Shown: positions 1 to 12,153 of the stretch, in pieces
How positions within the stretch are numbered: position 1 is the stretch's first letter
Layout: each line of letters opens with the position of its first letter
Assembly: GCF_031755915.1 (NCBI RefSeq)
Contig: NC_083387.1
Coordinates: 25,670,501-25,734,500 of the forward strand
DNA length: 64,000 bases
Direction of reading: 5' to 3'
Origin: Ziziphus jujuba
Taxonomy: Eukaryota; Streptophyta; Magnoliopsida; Rosales; Rhamnaceae
Program-made: the position numbers and the translations under genes
Notes under the pieces: generated by a model
The model's database searches: none
Told to the model about the DNA's origin: nothing
Seen by the model: the letters and a program-made list of their open reading frames with translations, nothing else

Positions 1-101
1 CATCTGTGATCATCGTTACTTGGGAGACAGTAGGATGAGAGACATTTTGTGTAGGTTGCGTTTACAACATCTTCGATCAGCTTTCTATGGAGAAAACCCA
101 T
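1..101 (-). CDS. N-terminus of an unrecognised protein, cut by the window edge
   Basis: Read on the minus strand, an ATG at 101 opens a frame that stays open for 33 codons to the edge; it begins MGFLHRKLIEDVV and contains a Cys-rich stretch (CLSSYC). Upstream on the same strand a good donor (AACAG followed by GTAAAC) lies at 229/228. Acceptors at about 124 (CTAG) or 104 (ATCAG) would splice out a short leader intron just before the ATG, a common arrangement in plant genes. I do not recognise the family. The open frame plus the leader intron argue for a real gene, but only the first residues are visible. Confidence 0.45.
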   Translation of the reverse strand, partial: MGFLHRKLIEDVVNATYTKCLSSYCLPSNDDHR

Positions 102-300
102 ATCTGATATACAAAGAGACTAGGTAAACAAGGAAGACAGAGAACATCAGAACATGGAAAAAGAAAAGCAGCACAGAGAGAGAGAGAAAGAGATAGAGAG
201 AGAGAGAGAGAGAGAGAGGGTGGTTTACCTGTTTGTTTGAGAAGAAAGAGTCCGGTAAAACTGAGGAAAATGGTTAGTTCCAGACGGCACCTTGCGTCTG
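102..300 (-). other. Leader exon and short leader intron of the left-edge gene
   Basis: The minus-strand leader exon ends at 229 with donor GTAAAC. The putative intron runs from 228 to about 104-124 and contains a pyrimidine-rich (CT)n tract. The transcription start is not determined. Confidence 0.35.
174..219. repeat. (GA)n microsatellite in leader intron
   Basis: An interrupted GA/AG dinucleotide run of about 45 bases. On the minus strand it is a CT tract, the kind often found in plant leaders and leader introns. Confidence 0.85.
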
Positions 301-1009
301 GATTTGATGTATGAAAATGAAAAATTGGATTAAAATGTTTTTGTTTTGATCCGTTCTGCGTTGTTTCTTGACTTGTTGTTTGCTTTGGATTTCCTGGCGG
401 CTGCTGCTGACATCAGCGTTTGGAATTTTTTGTCTTTTAGACCCGGCCCCTAGGAATTAATTAGTCTGCTTTTTGTTATGTGGGTTTGGTGAAAAATAAA
501 ACCCTTTTTTTTTTTTTAAGAAGAAACATCTTTTATTTACATTTCTAATTGATTCCATGAAGGATGTGTTTTTTTTTTTTTTTTTATTTTATAGACTTGT
601 ATTAACTATAATTAAATTTATTATATTTTCGAAAATTACAATTAATATCCTTATTAGAACTGTAATTTTTTTTTCGAAAATAGGACTGTACGAAATTATT
701 AGATTAATAAAACAATAATATCAATAACTATAAGGTAAAATCAAGCTCATCAACTATAATACATTAATCGCTATAAATATATATAATATATTTTGCACTT
801 TCTTCTTCAGGCTATAAAATCTTTATATGGTTTCGAGAGTTTTTCTTTTTCTTTTTTCTTTTTTTTTGTTTTTTTTCCTTCTCTTCACTCAAGTCTAATT
901 AAGCAATTTGGTTTACTAAATTGACAAAATTAACCCGATATTTAACAACAATTAAATAAAATAAATAAATGTATGGACAACAGTATATTAGATTTATACT
1001 TCTAATGTA

Positions 1010-1392
1010 TCAAGTACATAAGTCAATGCATGATTTGATAATAAAAGAAGAAAAAATGACAAATAAACAACCGCTGTAAGAAAACCAATAATACAACTTC
1101 ACGATTCAAACCTTGACTTAATCGAATCTCCCCTCATATATAATTGTAATGAGTTGTAATTTTGACCACAAAAAAAAATTAAAAAAAAAATCTCAGTAGT
1201 TTCAAAAATAATACAACGTTTTTTTTTTTTATTTCTTTATTTCTTTTATTCTTTTAATGAAAGGCTTTCGTAATTTAATGGCAAAAAACAAGCATATGAT
1301 AGTTTCTTTAATTTTATGTTAAGATGAAAGAATTCTAATTCAAAATAATGGTTTAAAGAAACAATCATCTTATTTTGAATTATCTCGGCCAA
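1010..1392 (+). repeat. Direct duplication, copy 1
   Basis: Shares a series of blocks in the same order with 1665-2055: GCATGATTTGAT, AATAAACAA, TTCAAACCTTGA followed by GAATCTC, AAAGGCTTTCGTAATTTAA against AAAGGTTTTCATAATTTAA, and AATGGTTTAAAGAAACAATC. Small indels and substitutions separate the copies, so it is an old local duplication. No terminal repeats or coding content were seen. Confidence 0.8.
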
Positions 1393-1664
1393 AAGAACCT
1401 GTTATTATTGTTGTTATTAATTTTTCCTCTTTGTAAATGTCCATTGGTCCGAAACTCAAGTATCAGTTTTTGGTTTGACAATTGATTGGGTATGCCTCTT
1501 TTTCAATTGTTGAAGTTGAATCCTGCTCAATGTGATCCTAACCTTTTAGTTTCACATTTATTATTGATAAAAAGTTGGTTTTGCCAGTTTCTTTTAAGGT
1601 TGCTTTTCCTGAGTTATCTAATTGTATTGAAGGCATTGATATTGATTTAAATGCTGATAATATA

Positions 1665-1820
1665 TATCAATGAAATAAGTCAAAATGCATGATTTGATTA
1701 TTTAAAAAAAATGAAAATAAACAATAGCTTTAAAAACCACTAAAAAATATAATTTCAAGACTCAAACCTTGATTTAGCTGAATCTCACTCCCGTAGGTGT
1801 AATGACTTGTATTCTTAACC

Positions 1821-1851
<31 letters not shown>

Positions 1852-2055
1852 GTTTAAAAAATAATACAAAGGTTTTCCTTTTTTTTCATTTCTTTTTTTT
1901 TTTTCTGTTTTTTGGTGAATGAAAGGTTTTCATAATTTAAAGGCGAAAAACAAGCATATAATAGTTTTTTTTTTTTTTTTTATGTGAAGATGAAAGAATT
2001 TTAAGTCAAAATAATGGTTTAAAGAAACAATCATCTTATTTTGGACTATTCCAAA
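1665..2055 (+). repeat. Direct duplication, copy 2
   Basis: Second copy of 1010-1392 in the same orientation, about 660 bp downstream. It has gained an (AAT)n tract at 1821-1851 and expanded poly-T runs relative to copy 1. Confidence 0.8.
1821..1851. repeat. (AAT)n microsatellite
   Basis: About ten uninterrupted trinucleotide units inside duplication copy 2; absent from copy 1. Confidence 0.9.
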
Positions 2056-3693
2056 ATAACAGATTATATGATTTTTTTTTTTTTAATAATAATGAAAATG
2101 AAGATGTTTGAATTTAAATCATTATTTAAAAAAATAATAGTAGTATTGTACTATGCTCGGACTGAATATAATATGATAGAATTTTTATTTTTAGGTGATT
2201 AAATATTAATATTTTTCTTAAGAATAACAACAATAATATGTTTCCTCCGTATGGTCCAAAGACAAAGTCCACCTATTTTTATTTAGAAAATTTGAGTAAA
2301 AATTCCTAGCTCAAATATCATAAATATGTATTTCAGTAAAAATATATCAAAAATAAAATAAAATTATAATAATAATGAAGTAGCAGGACAAGCTCCAAAG
2401 ATGAAGCCCATCTAACCAAAACTAATCAAACAGCCTCTTCCATGAAATAAATCTGTCGTATATTATTAAATTTTTTATATTGTCTTATTTATATTCTTAT
2501 TTTTGAAAGCAACATTGGGTCTATTTACGTTAAAGAATCGCTCTAACATTCCTATCAAAACAGTTTGAATGTGAGAAAATTAAAAGGAATTTAATAGTCT
2601 CGATCGGAGTATGAAAGAATCCTCCATTAATTTAAGTTGTAATTAGGATTGATTACCTACAAATATAATGGCAGATACGTTTCTGATGTTGTTATATCTT
2701 AATTAAAAAGTGATAACCACCTATTAATTTATAACGTTTATTCTAATCAATCTCCCTTCAATTTTTTTTTAATAAAAAAAATAGTAATATAAGGCAGCAG
2801 ATTGAAGAGAATAATACATTTTTGCCTCTCCTCTGTCTCTTCAATTGACACAAAGTTTTCTTCTTTTTTTTTTTTTTTTTTTAACTTTCTAGAGATTTTC
2901 TTTGGTTTGGTAGGGAGATTTTCATCGAATTTTCTTTCTTATTTTTTTTTGTTTCTGGTAAAGAATAATTATTCTATTTATTTATTTTTAAATGGATGAT
3001 GCTCAAATTACTTTCATTTGCCAGGTATACATATCATGTGTAGGGTAGAATATTGACTAAAGCAATTCAACTTTAGTGGTCGAATGCATACCCTTCAATG
3101 CAAGTTGTTTCTATATGCATTTTCAACTTTTTGGTTTGTTTTATAGAGTTATAAAATTAATGCAACAACCAAGTCCTTTAAATAACCATCACAATTTTAT
3201 TATCCTACTTCATTTTTCAATCATTGAATTATTTTAAAAATTAAAATTTTAAAATTTATTTATAATAATTCTATTATGATAAAGTTCATTAGGAATTTAG
3301 AATAACTTATCAAGCTCACATTTGCTAATAATTAAATTTTAAATCTTAATATAAAAACCAATAATAGAAAATTTGATCATCAAATTGAGCTAATGTGAGC
3401 TATGTAATTTAATATAATGCATTTACATTACATTATATAATACGTATATCGTTTACTCCTCACCTTAAGTTACAATTTTTCTTTTTATTAAAAGCCTTTT
3501 GAGTTTAATAGAATGTTGGATTGAACAATTAATTTTAATTATTATTTTATCTTACTTTAATCTCGCGGTAAGTCTGAACGTCCATTGGCACGCACCATAA
3601 ATACAAATTCATATAGAGGTCGGCAATTAAGACACGTATACCCCGGGTCCACATGATATGAGGATCTCACAACAATGTTATTAGTCCACATAA

Positions 3694-3720
3694 AATTTAT
3701 TTATTTATTTATTTATTTAA
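3694..3720. repeat. (TTTA)n microsatellite
   Basis: About six tandem TTTA units in the spacer upstream of the BAHD pseudogene. Confidence 0.85.
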
Positions 3721-5065
3721 ATACAAGTTTTATGTAGTTTTCTTAAGTATTTGGTGTTTCCAAATAATAAAAATTTATTTTCAAAAATAATAATAAATAA
3801 GAAATTAAGAGGAAGTACGTTTATCTTCTCTCTGGGGCCATTGACTCAATTTGAGTCGACTTCTATATTTACATATATATACAACACTATGTATATATTG
3901 CCTAAAATATCCCCAAAAATTGCTCTATCATTTGAAAAAATAATAAAGAAAGAAACAAAATGGAATTACCCTCACATATGAAAGAATTAGCCAAAAAAAG
4001 GATTAAATGACAATCTTATCCTATTCGCATGGACTGCTGGCTAGTTTTCAAAGTATCAAACAAAAGATTCTAAATTCTCAAATATCTGTGTCATTTCAGG
4101 ACACGTGGAAGCTAAAAGATAATGTATTTAGCGTCGGTATGATAGAGCCTGCGCTGTGATGGGACAACAATGTTTGGATTGGACCCTGCAAGCTTTCTAT
4201 AGATTTGCTGTTGGAAAAATATATACGAATATATATAGAAATACACGTTGATAAATTAAACAATATAAATAAAATTACATAAATAATAAAACACATTAGA
4301 ATTTGAGAATCTTTGTTAATGGTGATCTGTTTTTAAAAGTATGATCGACATCTGTATGGTATTATAATATTTTCAAAATATTTTTTATTAAAATACAATG
4401 ATTTCAAAAATATTGAATACAGCACTTTTAAAATCTTTGGTTCAAACTTTTAATTTACCTTCATTTTACTACAAATTCTGAAACTTAATTTTTCTTCTAT
4501 AAAAATTATATTTTTCTCTCTGGTTTTCTCCCGTTCCTTCACAAAATATTCTCTCTCTATTTTTTTAAAAATTAAAAGAATGTTGAAATAACGTGTAAGC
4601 TCCCTTAAAACTCTCGACCCATAATTTTTAAAATATTATTTAATTTATTTATTCAAATAAATATTATTTTCTCAAATCAATAAACGAAAAAGACCAAAAA
4701 CCCAACATGATTCACATATAGATCCAACATCATTCACGTATGGACCCAACACTATTTTATGAAAAGCAACTTCAAAGTTCAAGTCCCTTTCAATTTTTGA
4801 AGAACAAATCCATTTCAATTTGAAATACCATATACATCTTATTAAATGCATCCATTATGTCGGTCAAATCATTTCCAAAATGTTGATAAAACCTTTTATC
4901 AAATAATAAATAAATAAATAAATGTTGATAAAACCATCAAATCCAACACCAAATCACCTCCGGACAAAGAAATTCATCAACGACATTTGATCAATCTTCC
5001 TTCTACGTTCTTCTTCTACTTTCATCATCTCATGGTTCGAACCCATACACAAAAGACATAAAAGT

Positions 5066-6285
5066 ATGGGTGTTCAACTTGCTCCTCCAGTTTATGAGCC
5101 CATAATCTTCTATTTTCCTTCAAACGACAACTATATGACAATTTCAGAAATTCTAGGAAGATTAGAGAAATCATTGTCAGAAACACTTACCCATTTTTAC
5201 CCACTAGCAGGTAGATATATTGAAGATAAATCCATGATTAATAGTAGTGATGAAGGTTTAGAATATTGGGAAGCCAAATTGATCGATTAAAAGCTTGATG
5301 ACTTTATAGAGGGCAAAATTGAGGTTGACCATATTAACCATTTTGTTACTCATGAAAATAAGATGGTTTTAGTCCAATTGTAGCAGCATTTCAAATCAAT
5401 GTTTTTGAATGTGGAGGAATGGCAATTTTTGTTAGTATTTACAACAAAGTAGATGATGGATTCATAATGGCTAGATTCATAAATGGATATGGTCTACTAA
5501 ATGTAAACTAGGGTTAAATAAAATAATGAAGTTGTTTGTATCCAAGTTTCAACTTGGCCTCTATTTTGCCACCAAGTGACAATTACAAACCTAATCTTCC
5601 AAGGCCCAAGAATACAGTGAAACTAGTCATTAAAAGGTTTGTTTTAGGCGGAACTTCAATTTCAACCCCAAAAGAAAGAGTCAAAAGACCAAATATATAT
5701 CAAAGCCTTCCAGAGTAGAAATGGTTACAGGCCCTTACATGGAGAGCTTTAATAGGAGTTGCTCAAGTTAAAAACAAGCTGTTTCGAGCATCTTTGGCGA
5801 CTTATTCGTTGAACTTGAGAGGTAAAACAATAGTGGAAATACCAGGATTTCTTGTGGAAATCTATATACATTGTTGGGTGCGCCTTTTTTTGCCAAAGTG
5901 AGGATGGTAGAATTGCATGAGTTGGTCTCTCTACAAAGGAATTCAACGAAGGATATAATTGAGGATTGTAGGAAAGCACAAAATGGTGAAGATTTGTGCT
6001 TGATGGTGTTGAATTGTTGGAAAGATGTGATTGAAGAAGAGAAAGGAGGAGAAGTAGGTCTTAATTTGTTTACAAGCTTGTGTAGGTTCCCTATATATGA
6101 AGCTGATTTTGGTTGGGGAAAACCAATTTGGGCAAGTAGTGTGCATAATCCAGTGGAAATGGTTATATTTTTTTCTACAGAAAAGAGCAAGGTCACAAAA
6201 AAAAGATAAAAGACCATCGAAATTCTTCCAAAGAACTTCGAACAAGAGAAAGTTTGAACAGCACATACATACAAGAGATCCTTGA
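5066..6285 (+). pseudogene. BAHD acyltransferase pseudogene (vinorine synthase-like)
   Basis: Pieces of a BAHD acyl-CoA-dependent acyltransferase lie in order but in different frames. The N-terminal block (QLAPPVYEPIIFYFP, LTHFYPLAGRY) runs 5066-5290 and ends at a stop. A linker reading KLDDFIEGKIEV follows at about 5291. Then comes PIVAAFQINVFECGG with NKVDDGFIMARFINGW-like sequence (5383-5490), a middle block at 5536-5718, and the C-terminal block with the structural DFGWG motif and KPIWASSVHNP (6098-6150). Total span is about 1.2 kb, close to the usual ~430 residues, but roughly the first 30 residues are missing. The catalytic HXXXD motif reads NKVDD, so the general-base His is Asn. At least two frameshifts and several stops make a functional enzyme very unlikely. 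Family members acylate alcohols and amines in specialised metabolism; the ancestral substrate cannot be told. Confidence 0.9.
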
Positions 6286-6289
6286 AATA

Positions 6290-6965
6290 TCAGCTCCTTA
6301 TAACCATATTCTATAAATATAGCACTTTAGCCTCTTTTTCATTTCCCAGCTAGAAATCCATCTCACTCAAATAAAATGGGGATTTTGTTAACTTCACTAA
6401 GTGTTAATCATTCACTAAAAATAAATTGTACTAAGTATTAATTACCAAAACTTTTAATTTGATTGCTACAAATTTGTCCCACATGGTAAATTAGTGCACT
6501 TTTTTGAGAATTAATATAACTTGCGATAACATCCTAGTGCCCAAGCACTTCCACAGTCCACAACCCTCTAATAATCAAGAAAAACTTCAAACAATTGTTA
6601 TAATAAATCATTCTTAGAAGTGTCACATTCTTAAAAGTGTTTGTATTTGTTATAATAAGTATATGCACCATTCTTAAAAGTTTCACTCACTCAAATAAAA
6701 TGGGGAGTCTTTTTACTTCAGTAAGTCAGAATTTACTTTTATTTATTTGAGTTTGCTTAAAATGTTTATATTTTTTTATTGCCAGACAGCAGAAGAGATA
6801 AGAGAAAATGCTTCTGTGTTATCATATCAAATCACTTTCACTCATTCAGATAAACGGGAGAGTTTTTTAACTTCACTTAAGATTTTCCATCATTACTTTG
6901 TATATTTATATTATTGCCACGATGGTACAGATCAAACTATATTCTTCTTTTTGTGGTGTTTCGTA
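6290..6965. other. Spacer with short duplicated segments
   Basis: No gene was recognised. The phrase CACTCAAATAAAATGGGG occurs at about 6364 and again at about 6688, each followed by 'ttaacttca'-like text, and 'ttcttaaaagt' recurs near 6628 and 6670. This suggests a small degraded duplication. Confidence 0.5.
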
Positions 6966-6973
6966 GTTCTCAC
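6966..6973. repeat. Left 8-bp target site duplication of the hAT element
   Basis: GTTCTCAC, identical to 8083-8090 on the other side of the element. Confidence 0.93.
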
Positions 6974-8082
6974 TAGGGCTGGGCAAAACCCGACCCGGAT
7001 CGACCAACCCGTCCGAACCGAACTATTTGGATCGGTTTGGGTTGAATTTTAACTGTTAAGCGGGTCGATTCGGTTACATATGGATTGAACCCGTGGTTTT
7101 CGGTTCGGGTTACGGGTGGGTAGAAAATTTACCCAACCCAAACCGAACCGACCCATACATTTATTTATTTTTTTTTATTAGTATTTTGATAATAATCCAA
7201 AGGTGAAGATTTAGTCATGAAATATTAAAAAAAATATGCATGTGAATAATTATATCCCCTCAAAGCTTTTGGTATATATTTTTTTAATAATTTTTCTATT
7301 TAAAAAAATAAATAAATAAAAATAAAGAAGAGCATTAACAATGACAACAGGACAAGGATAAGAATCCGATGGGGAATGGTTCTCTTTATTGTCCTTCTTT
7401 TTTATTTATTTATATTTTGGTAAGAAGATTTCTTCATCCTTATTGTTTCCCTTTTTTAAAAAAACATAATGCATATTATTTACACTACATTATATTGTAA
7501 TATATTTTTTCACATGATAATATCAGTACTAGCATAAAAGAATATTATATTATCCCTTTTATTTATTTGAACCTGCAACTTTGAAAATAAAATATTAAGC
7601 ATACTTGGACCAACCTCACTTGTGAATTTACTAATTAATATGAAAATATTAAAAAAAAATTAATATGAAAATATTTTAATAATTGTAAAACTAATGAAAA
7701 TTAAACCTGAATAAAATAAATAAGTGAAACTCATCAATATAAAAAAGAAGAAGAAACATTAAAAATAATATTTGGGCCGAAATCCATCATGAGGTTCAAA
7801 CTGGCCCAAACCAAAAATAAAAAAAATTGGACTGAAAGTGAAGCTCATTATAAGGCCCAAGCCGGCCTAAACCAAAAATAAAAAAAATTTGGGCCGAAGC
7901 CCATCAGAAAGCCCAACCCGGCCCAACCCGTGAACCCAACCCAAACCGAAAAATATTCATTCGGTTCGGTTCGGTTTGGGTTGAATGTAACGGTCGGTTC
8001 GGTTCGGTTTTATACCCAACCCAACCCGAACCGGTCGGTTCGGTTTAAAAAAGTTCACAAAACCGAACCGAGCCCACCCCTA
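6974..8082. mobile_element. Non-autonomous hAT-superfamily DNA transposon, 1109 bp
   Basis: The element begins TAGGGCTGGGC and ends GCCCACCCCTA, which are imperfect terminal inverted repeats of the plant hAT type. It is flanked by a perfect 8-bp direct repeat, GTTCTCAC, at 6966-6973 and 8083-8090; an 8-bp target duplication is the hAT hallmark. Both subterminal regions (about 6985-7165 and 7920-8070) are packed with GGTTCGG/CCGAACC words in both orientations, as expected for transposase-binding arrays. The interior is AT-rich and holds no transposase frame. It also contains a ~57-bp unit repeated about three times at 7770-7945 (GGGCCGAA...CCCAAACC). The element is therefore a deletion derivative that would need a transposase supplied from elsewhere. 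Confidence 0.93.
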
Positions 8083-8090
8083 GTTCTCAC
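8083..8090. repeat. Right 8-bp target site duplication of the hAT element
   Basis: GTTCTCAC, identical to 6966-6973. The perfect match suggests a fairly recent insertion. Confidence 0.93.
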
Positions 8091-9692
8091 TGTATTAAAT
8101 TTTTTATTTTTTTTAAACAAGTTATCTAAATTACAAACAATTCAAAATCTTTCTGCATCCCGTGTTATTTGAATCTGTGTTTTCATAAACACAAATAAAA
8201 ATACTCAACCATTAAAGCTTTTCTCTTCCACTTTATTAATTGCTGGTATACTTTTTATCCATTTCAAGTAAAATGGTATGTTTCTTCCTGCACTTGAAAC
8301 TACTTTTTTCATTGTGAATTTTTGATTCTTAGCATGTTACTAAAACCATCATATGCATTTTATGTATCTAGACTTCTGAATCTGCTCAGTTCTATTTTGA
8401 ATATTTCATGACATCCTCTTTTTTTTTTTTTTCATCTTTAGTTTTATTGTAGCTTGAGTTTTATCCTTTTATATTTTCAGACAAATCCTTTTCAATTTAA
8501 AGTACCATATATATCTAATTATACAATAAACCATTCTACATGCATTAAACTTTTTTTAAAATGATTAAAAAATATATAAAAAAAAAAAACTTTTTATTTT
8601 TATGTTGAAAAACTATATACAATAAATTTTAAGAAAAAATTGTAGGCACATATGTATATAATGAAAATTATTGGTAAGAAATATGTGTCCATCAACTATT
8701 AAGTAGTGGTCTATTTCCCCAAAAAAAATACAAAAAAAAGTTATTAAGTACTGGTCATGTAAATTAATTTTGGGCCAATTAGCCCATGGGAATTAGGTCC
8801 AATAAAGAGGTTCTTTGAAACCTTATTATTAAGGCCTTGTGCAACCTCGGCCTATCAATTAAGACCCATTTCCCAATGGACAAGAGCTCTCTTAAGACTA
8901 AAACCTGTTTTCCCAGTAAGTTGTATCAAATCCCAGTTACCAAAAAAAAATAAACAAACAAAACAAAAAATGTTTTATCAAATCAGCAAACACGGTTTTT
9001 TTTCTTTTTTCTTTTTCTTTTTTTGTTGGTAAATCCACCAATATGATTTTAGATGAGAAAGAGAGCTAACTTTACACAAAATTGTACTCTGAAATAATGT
9101 CAAAAGGCCAGCATCGTGCGGCATTTTTTGGCAATAAAACCACACTCTAATTAATTAAAAAGCAAGGCAAGAAATTGTTTCCAGAAAGATATATATACAA
9201 ATATGGAAGTAACATGAAGTTAATTAATGCTAAAATACAATATTCTCCTAAGACAATGAAACCCATGCCTTTCTGCCTTTGACACTACAAGAAGCAACAA
9301 GGTTCAAACAAGCAAAAGGAATAACACATTTATAAATGCCTCCCAATCCACCACTTTGAACTAGTTGTAACTTGCAAGCAAAATAGAGCTGGTTATATAT
9401 ATTACACTTTGCTTACCTCTCTTTGAGATGGTCTTAGGCTTGAAGCGAGACCATTTCTAAGCAAATTAAAACTACGTCATCCCTTGGCGTGTTTGTAGTT
9501 TGAATGTTCATTTTTTTGTGTTTTTTGGCTTCCAAGAATTCTCACATACCCATATGAAAAAGCACATAAAACCCCCTTCATAAATAGATGAATAAGAAAC
9601 TATATATAATTCCAGAGATCAAATTTTCTTGGCTTAACATTATTATTTATATTTTTTTCTTATTGGTGAATTCAAGAAATTAAAGATCAATT
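8091..9692. other. Intergenic and likely promoter region of the 9693 gene
   Basis: AT-rich DNA without a recognised gene. Several TGGGCC/GGGCCA words occur at about 8770-8860. The leader of the downstream gene probably starts within the last few hundred bases, but I could not fix a TATA box. Confidence 0.4.
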
Positions 9693-11254
9693 ATGTGGCA
9701 GATACGATCTTGGGCTTCTTACAAATTCCGAAGTATGCTTGAGTTAATTCGTCCCGGTATATCTGCTTTCTCATCCTCCATGAATACTGTCTATCACAGA
9801 AACTCTAATTCATCAGGTATGCCGATGGCTAAGTTTGGATATGGTTTTCCAAAGCACCAAGGACTGCAGTTGTTCGGCAACACCACCGGTAGCAAAACTT
9901 TGACAACATTTGGTACCAACATGTAATAATTAAAATTGATTAATTCTGTTAATATATAATTAAATGTTTCTTTCTCCCATATTATTATCTGTATTATTTT
10001 CTCAAACATTGAATTTGTGAATATAATTGATCCTGTAATTACCAAAGAATCTTATGCTTCTAATATGTTTACAGGGTAAAGGATGGCAATAAGGAGCAAG
10101 TTCCACCACCAGTGCCTCCTCAGAACAACATTCTTTATTGGTATTATAAATGAACCTATCCAATTTACCTAATAATTTCTTTTCTTTTCTTTTTTCTTTT
10201 TTTTCTTTTTTATTTTGGGTGCGGCAGACTAACAATTTCTATGTTATATTATATTAATTTCTATGTATAATGAATAATGCATAGTCTGAAACGAGATTAT
10301 CGTGTATTTATAGAGCCTTTCTTTATAACTAAAATATATAATTTGGTTAAAATTGCTGTTATGCAGGGCAAGATGGGTTTTGGGCTCTATATTAACATTG
10401 CTGCTGCCATTTTGGAAGCAATACTGGGGAAAACTACAAAGAATAGAAGGTACACAAATCTTACTTATTTGGTAAAATTAACTATTTTAATTTTCATAAT
10501 TAATTTTGTAAATTGCATTAGTTTCAGTTCATATATGCATCTGTATATATATAAAAGAGATCCAATTTGCTCAAAATTGAAGCAGAAATTTGTGTGTATT
10601 AAGGAAAGGTAGAAATGGTTGCTGAAGAGGTGGAAAGTGTAGCAGAGGTGGTGGAAAAGGTGGCAATTAAAGCAGAGAAAGTGTCATCAGAGGTTGCAAA
10701 TGTACTTCCAGATAATGGAAAACTGAAGGAAACAGCTTTGATTGTAGAACACATTTCAAAAATAGCAGCCCAAGATGCCCAACTAACTCTGGATATCATT
10801 CACAAGGTTTATATATATTTTCCAAACCAATTAATTCTAATTAATTTTGACAAGTAATTCTATGGTATTCCAGGAATACATACCCTCAAATTCATAATAG
10901 AATGGACTCCACGTATGTTTACGAGTGTGAGAATATATGCTTCAGAAGTTTTCCAATTTTTTATATATTCCTTTATGAAGTATCTAGATATTTACTTCAA
11001 TTATTTTGCAACCACACTCTTTATTCCCCATTTTCCTGCATATTGATCCTTATATTTCATCAACAAATGAAATAATAATTCTGTAAATACATTTAGGCAT
11101 ATGAATCAAATGTGGATAATGACTGATTCGATTTCTATTTAAAAAAAAATTCTCACAGGTGGATGCATTAAAGCATGACTTCGAAGAATTGGAGACTTTA
11201 GTTGAGCCTGTTGTCGATAAGATTGTGGTAAATCATGAATCTGATGGAAAGTAA
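9693..11254 (+). CDS. Small plant membrane protein with coiled coil, 225 aa, five exons
   Basis: Exons that keep one frame are 9693-9922, 10075-10140, 10367-10449, 10604-10806 and 11159-11254, all with GT donors and AG acceptors; the exon 4 start could instead be 10613. The product has a Ser/Arg-rich N-terminus (MWQIRSWASYKFRS) that could be an organelle targeting peptide. A Pro-rich turn (PPPVPPQNN) follows. One hydrophobic segment (ILYWARWVLGSILTLLLPFW, about residues 96-115) has an aromatic/basic edge. The remainder is a charged alpha-helical tail with heptad-like VEEV..VAEVVEKVA..AEKVSSEVA, ending LETLVEPVVDKIV. I recall similar uncharacterised 'transmembrane protein' homologues in other angiosperms; the function is unknown. 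The intact frame through four splices supports a working gene. Confidence 0.85.
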
Positions 11255-12116
11255 TTAATTTGGGTATTGATCATAATATCATTTTTTTCCTTGTAATGTA
11301 TTTTCATAATTTGGGCAACCGCATTTTGCCCATGTGAATCGTACAACTTTTGTGCTTTGTTCTTTCTACTACAAAACCGTTTGAACTATTATTATTATTT
11401 TTTTTTTTGGGTCAATTAAGTCCAATTATGCATTTTGATAGATAAATTTAATTTTAAAAAATTAATAAGAAGATTTAATGTAATTAAACATATACAACTC
11501 ATATAACTTTATGTAGAAACTTGTTTTATTCTTTATAATTTCAAATTTGAAAGGTATGCTTGACTAATTTTTTCAAGTTACATTGAAAGATGGCATGATT
11601 TGATTAAATTTATAAAAATGTAATAGTTCAATGGGCAATATAAATGGTTTTATAGTTTGGCAGGTAAAATGCAAAAGGTAAAATACTTGATAGGGGTAAA
11701 ATGTAGTTACCCCTTTATAAGTTATTCCTTATTTTGCAAATTTCTCATTATAAATTGAGAATCTAATTAATGCAAAATATATGGATTACGAATAAAAATA
11801 TGTCCCCATCAACATATAATTCCATATCTTGTGCAGACATATATATCCACAGTTTTGCACAATTTTATTGTTTGTCTTAGTAGCTAGAAACTCTACTTAA
11901 AGAAGGTTAAAGATAATTGTGAGAGTAACAATTAATTAATATAAAATTTTAAAGAACTTAGAGTTTGTTGTTTTTAATAACAAATAATTAACAAGCTTTA
12001 TGTACAAAAAAAATACAAAGAGAATTGATATGATAAAGATAAGCTAAAAGACCTCACATTAAAGGCATCCTATCCTGTGCAACAAAACATATTATTTAAA
12101 TAATATTTCAATATTT

Positions 12117-12153
<37 letters not shown>

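Larger units (their letters stand above)
430..5040. other. AT-rich spacer without a recognisable gene
   Basis: The stretch is dominated by poly-T/poly-A runs and short AT-rich words. The only long open frames are low-complexity (Phe/Lys-rich) and look accidental. It includes the internal duplication and microsatellites listed separately. No coding similarity, RNA gene or transposon terminus was recognised. Confidence 0.6.

Noticed and set aside
405..416. GCTGACATCAGC near-palindrome resembling a bZIP site
   Set aside because: The centre is CA rather than CG and a single such word is expected by chance; no supporting motif cluster.
5031..5045. GGTTCGAACCC, B-box-like and palindromic
   Set aside because: No tRNA fold upstream; chance occurrence before the BAHD pseudogene.
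5768..6274. 168-codon minus-strand frame
   Set aside because: It lies antisense to the C-terminal half of the BAHD pseudogene, which explains the open stretch.
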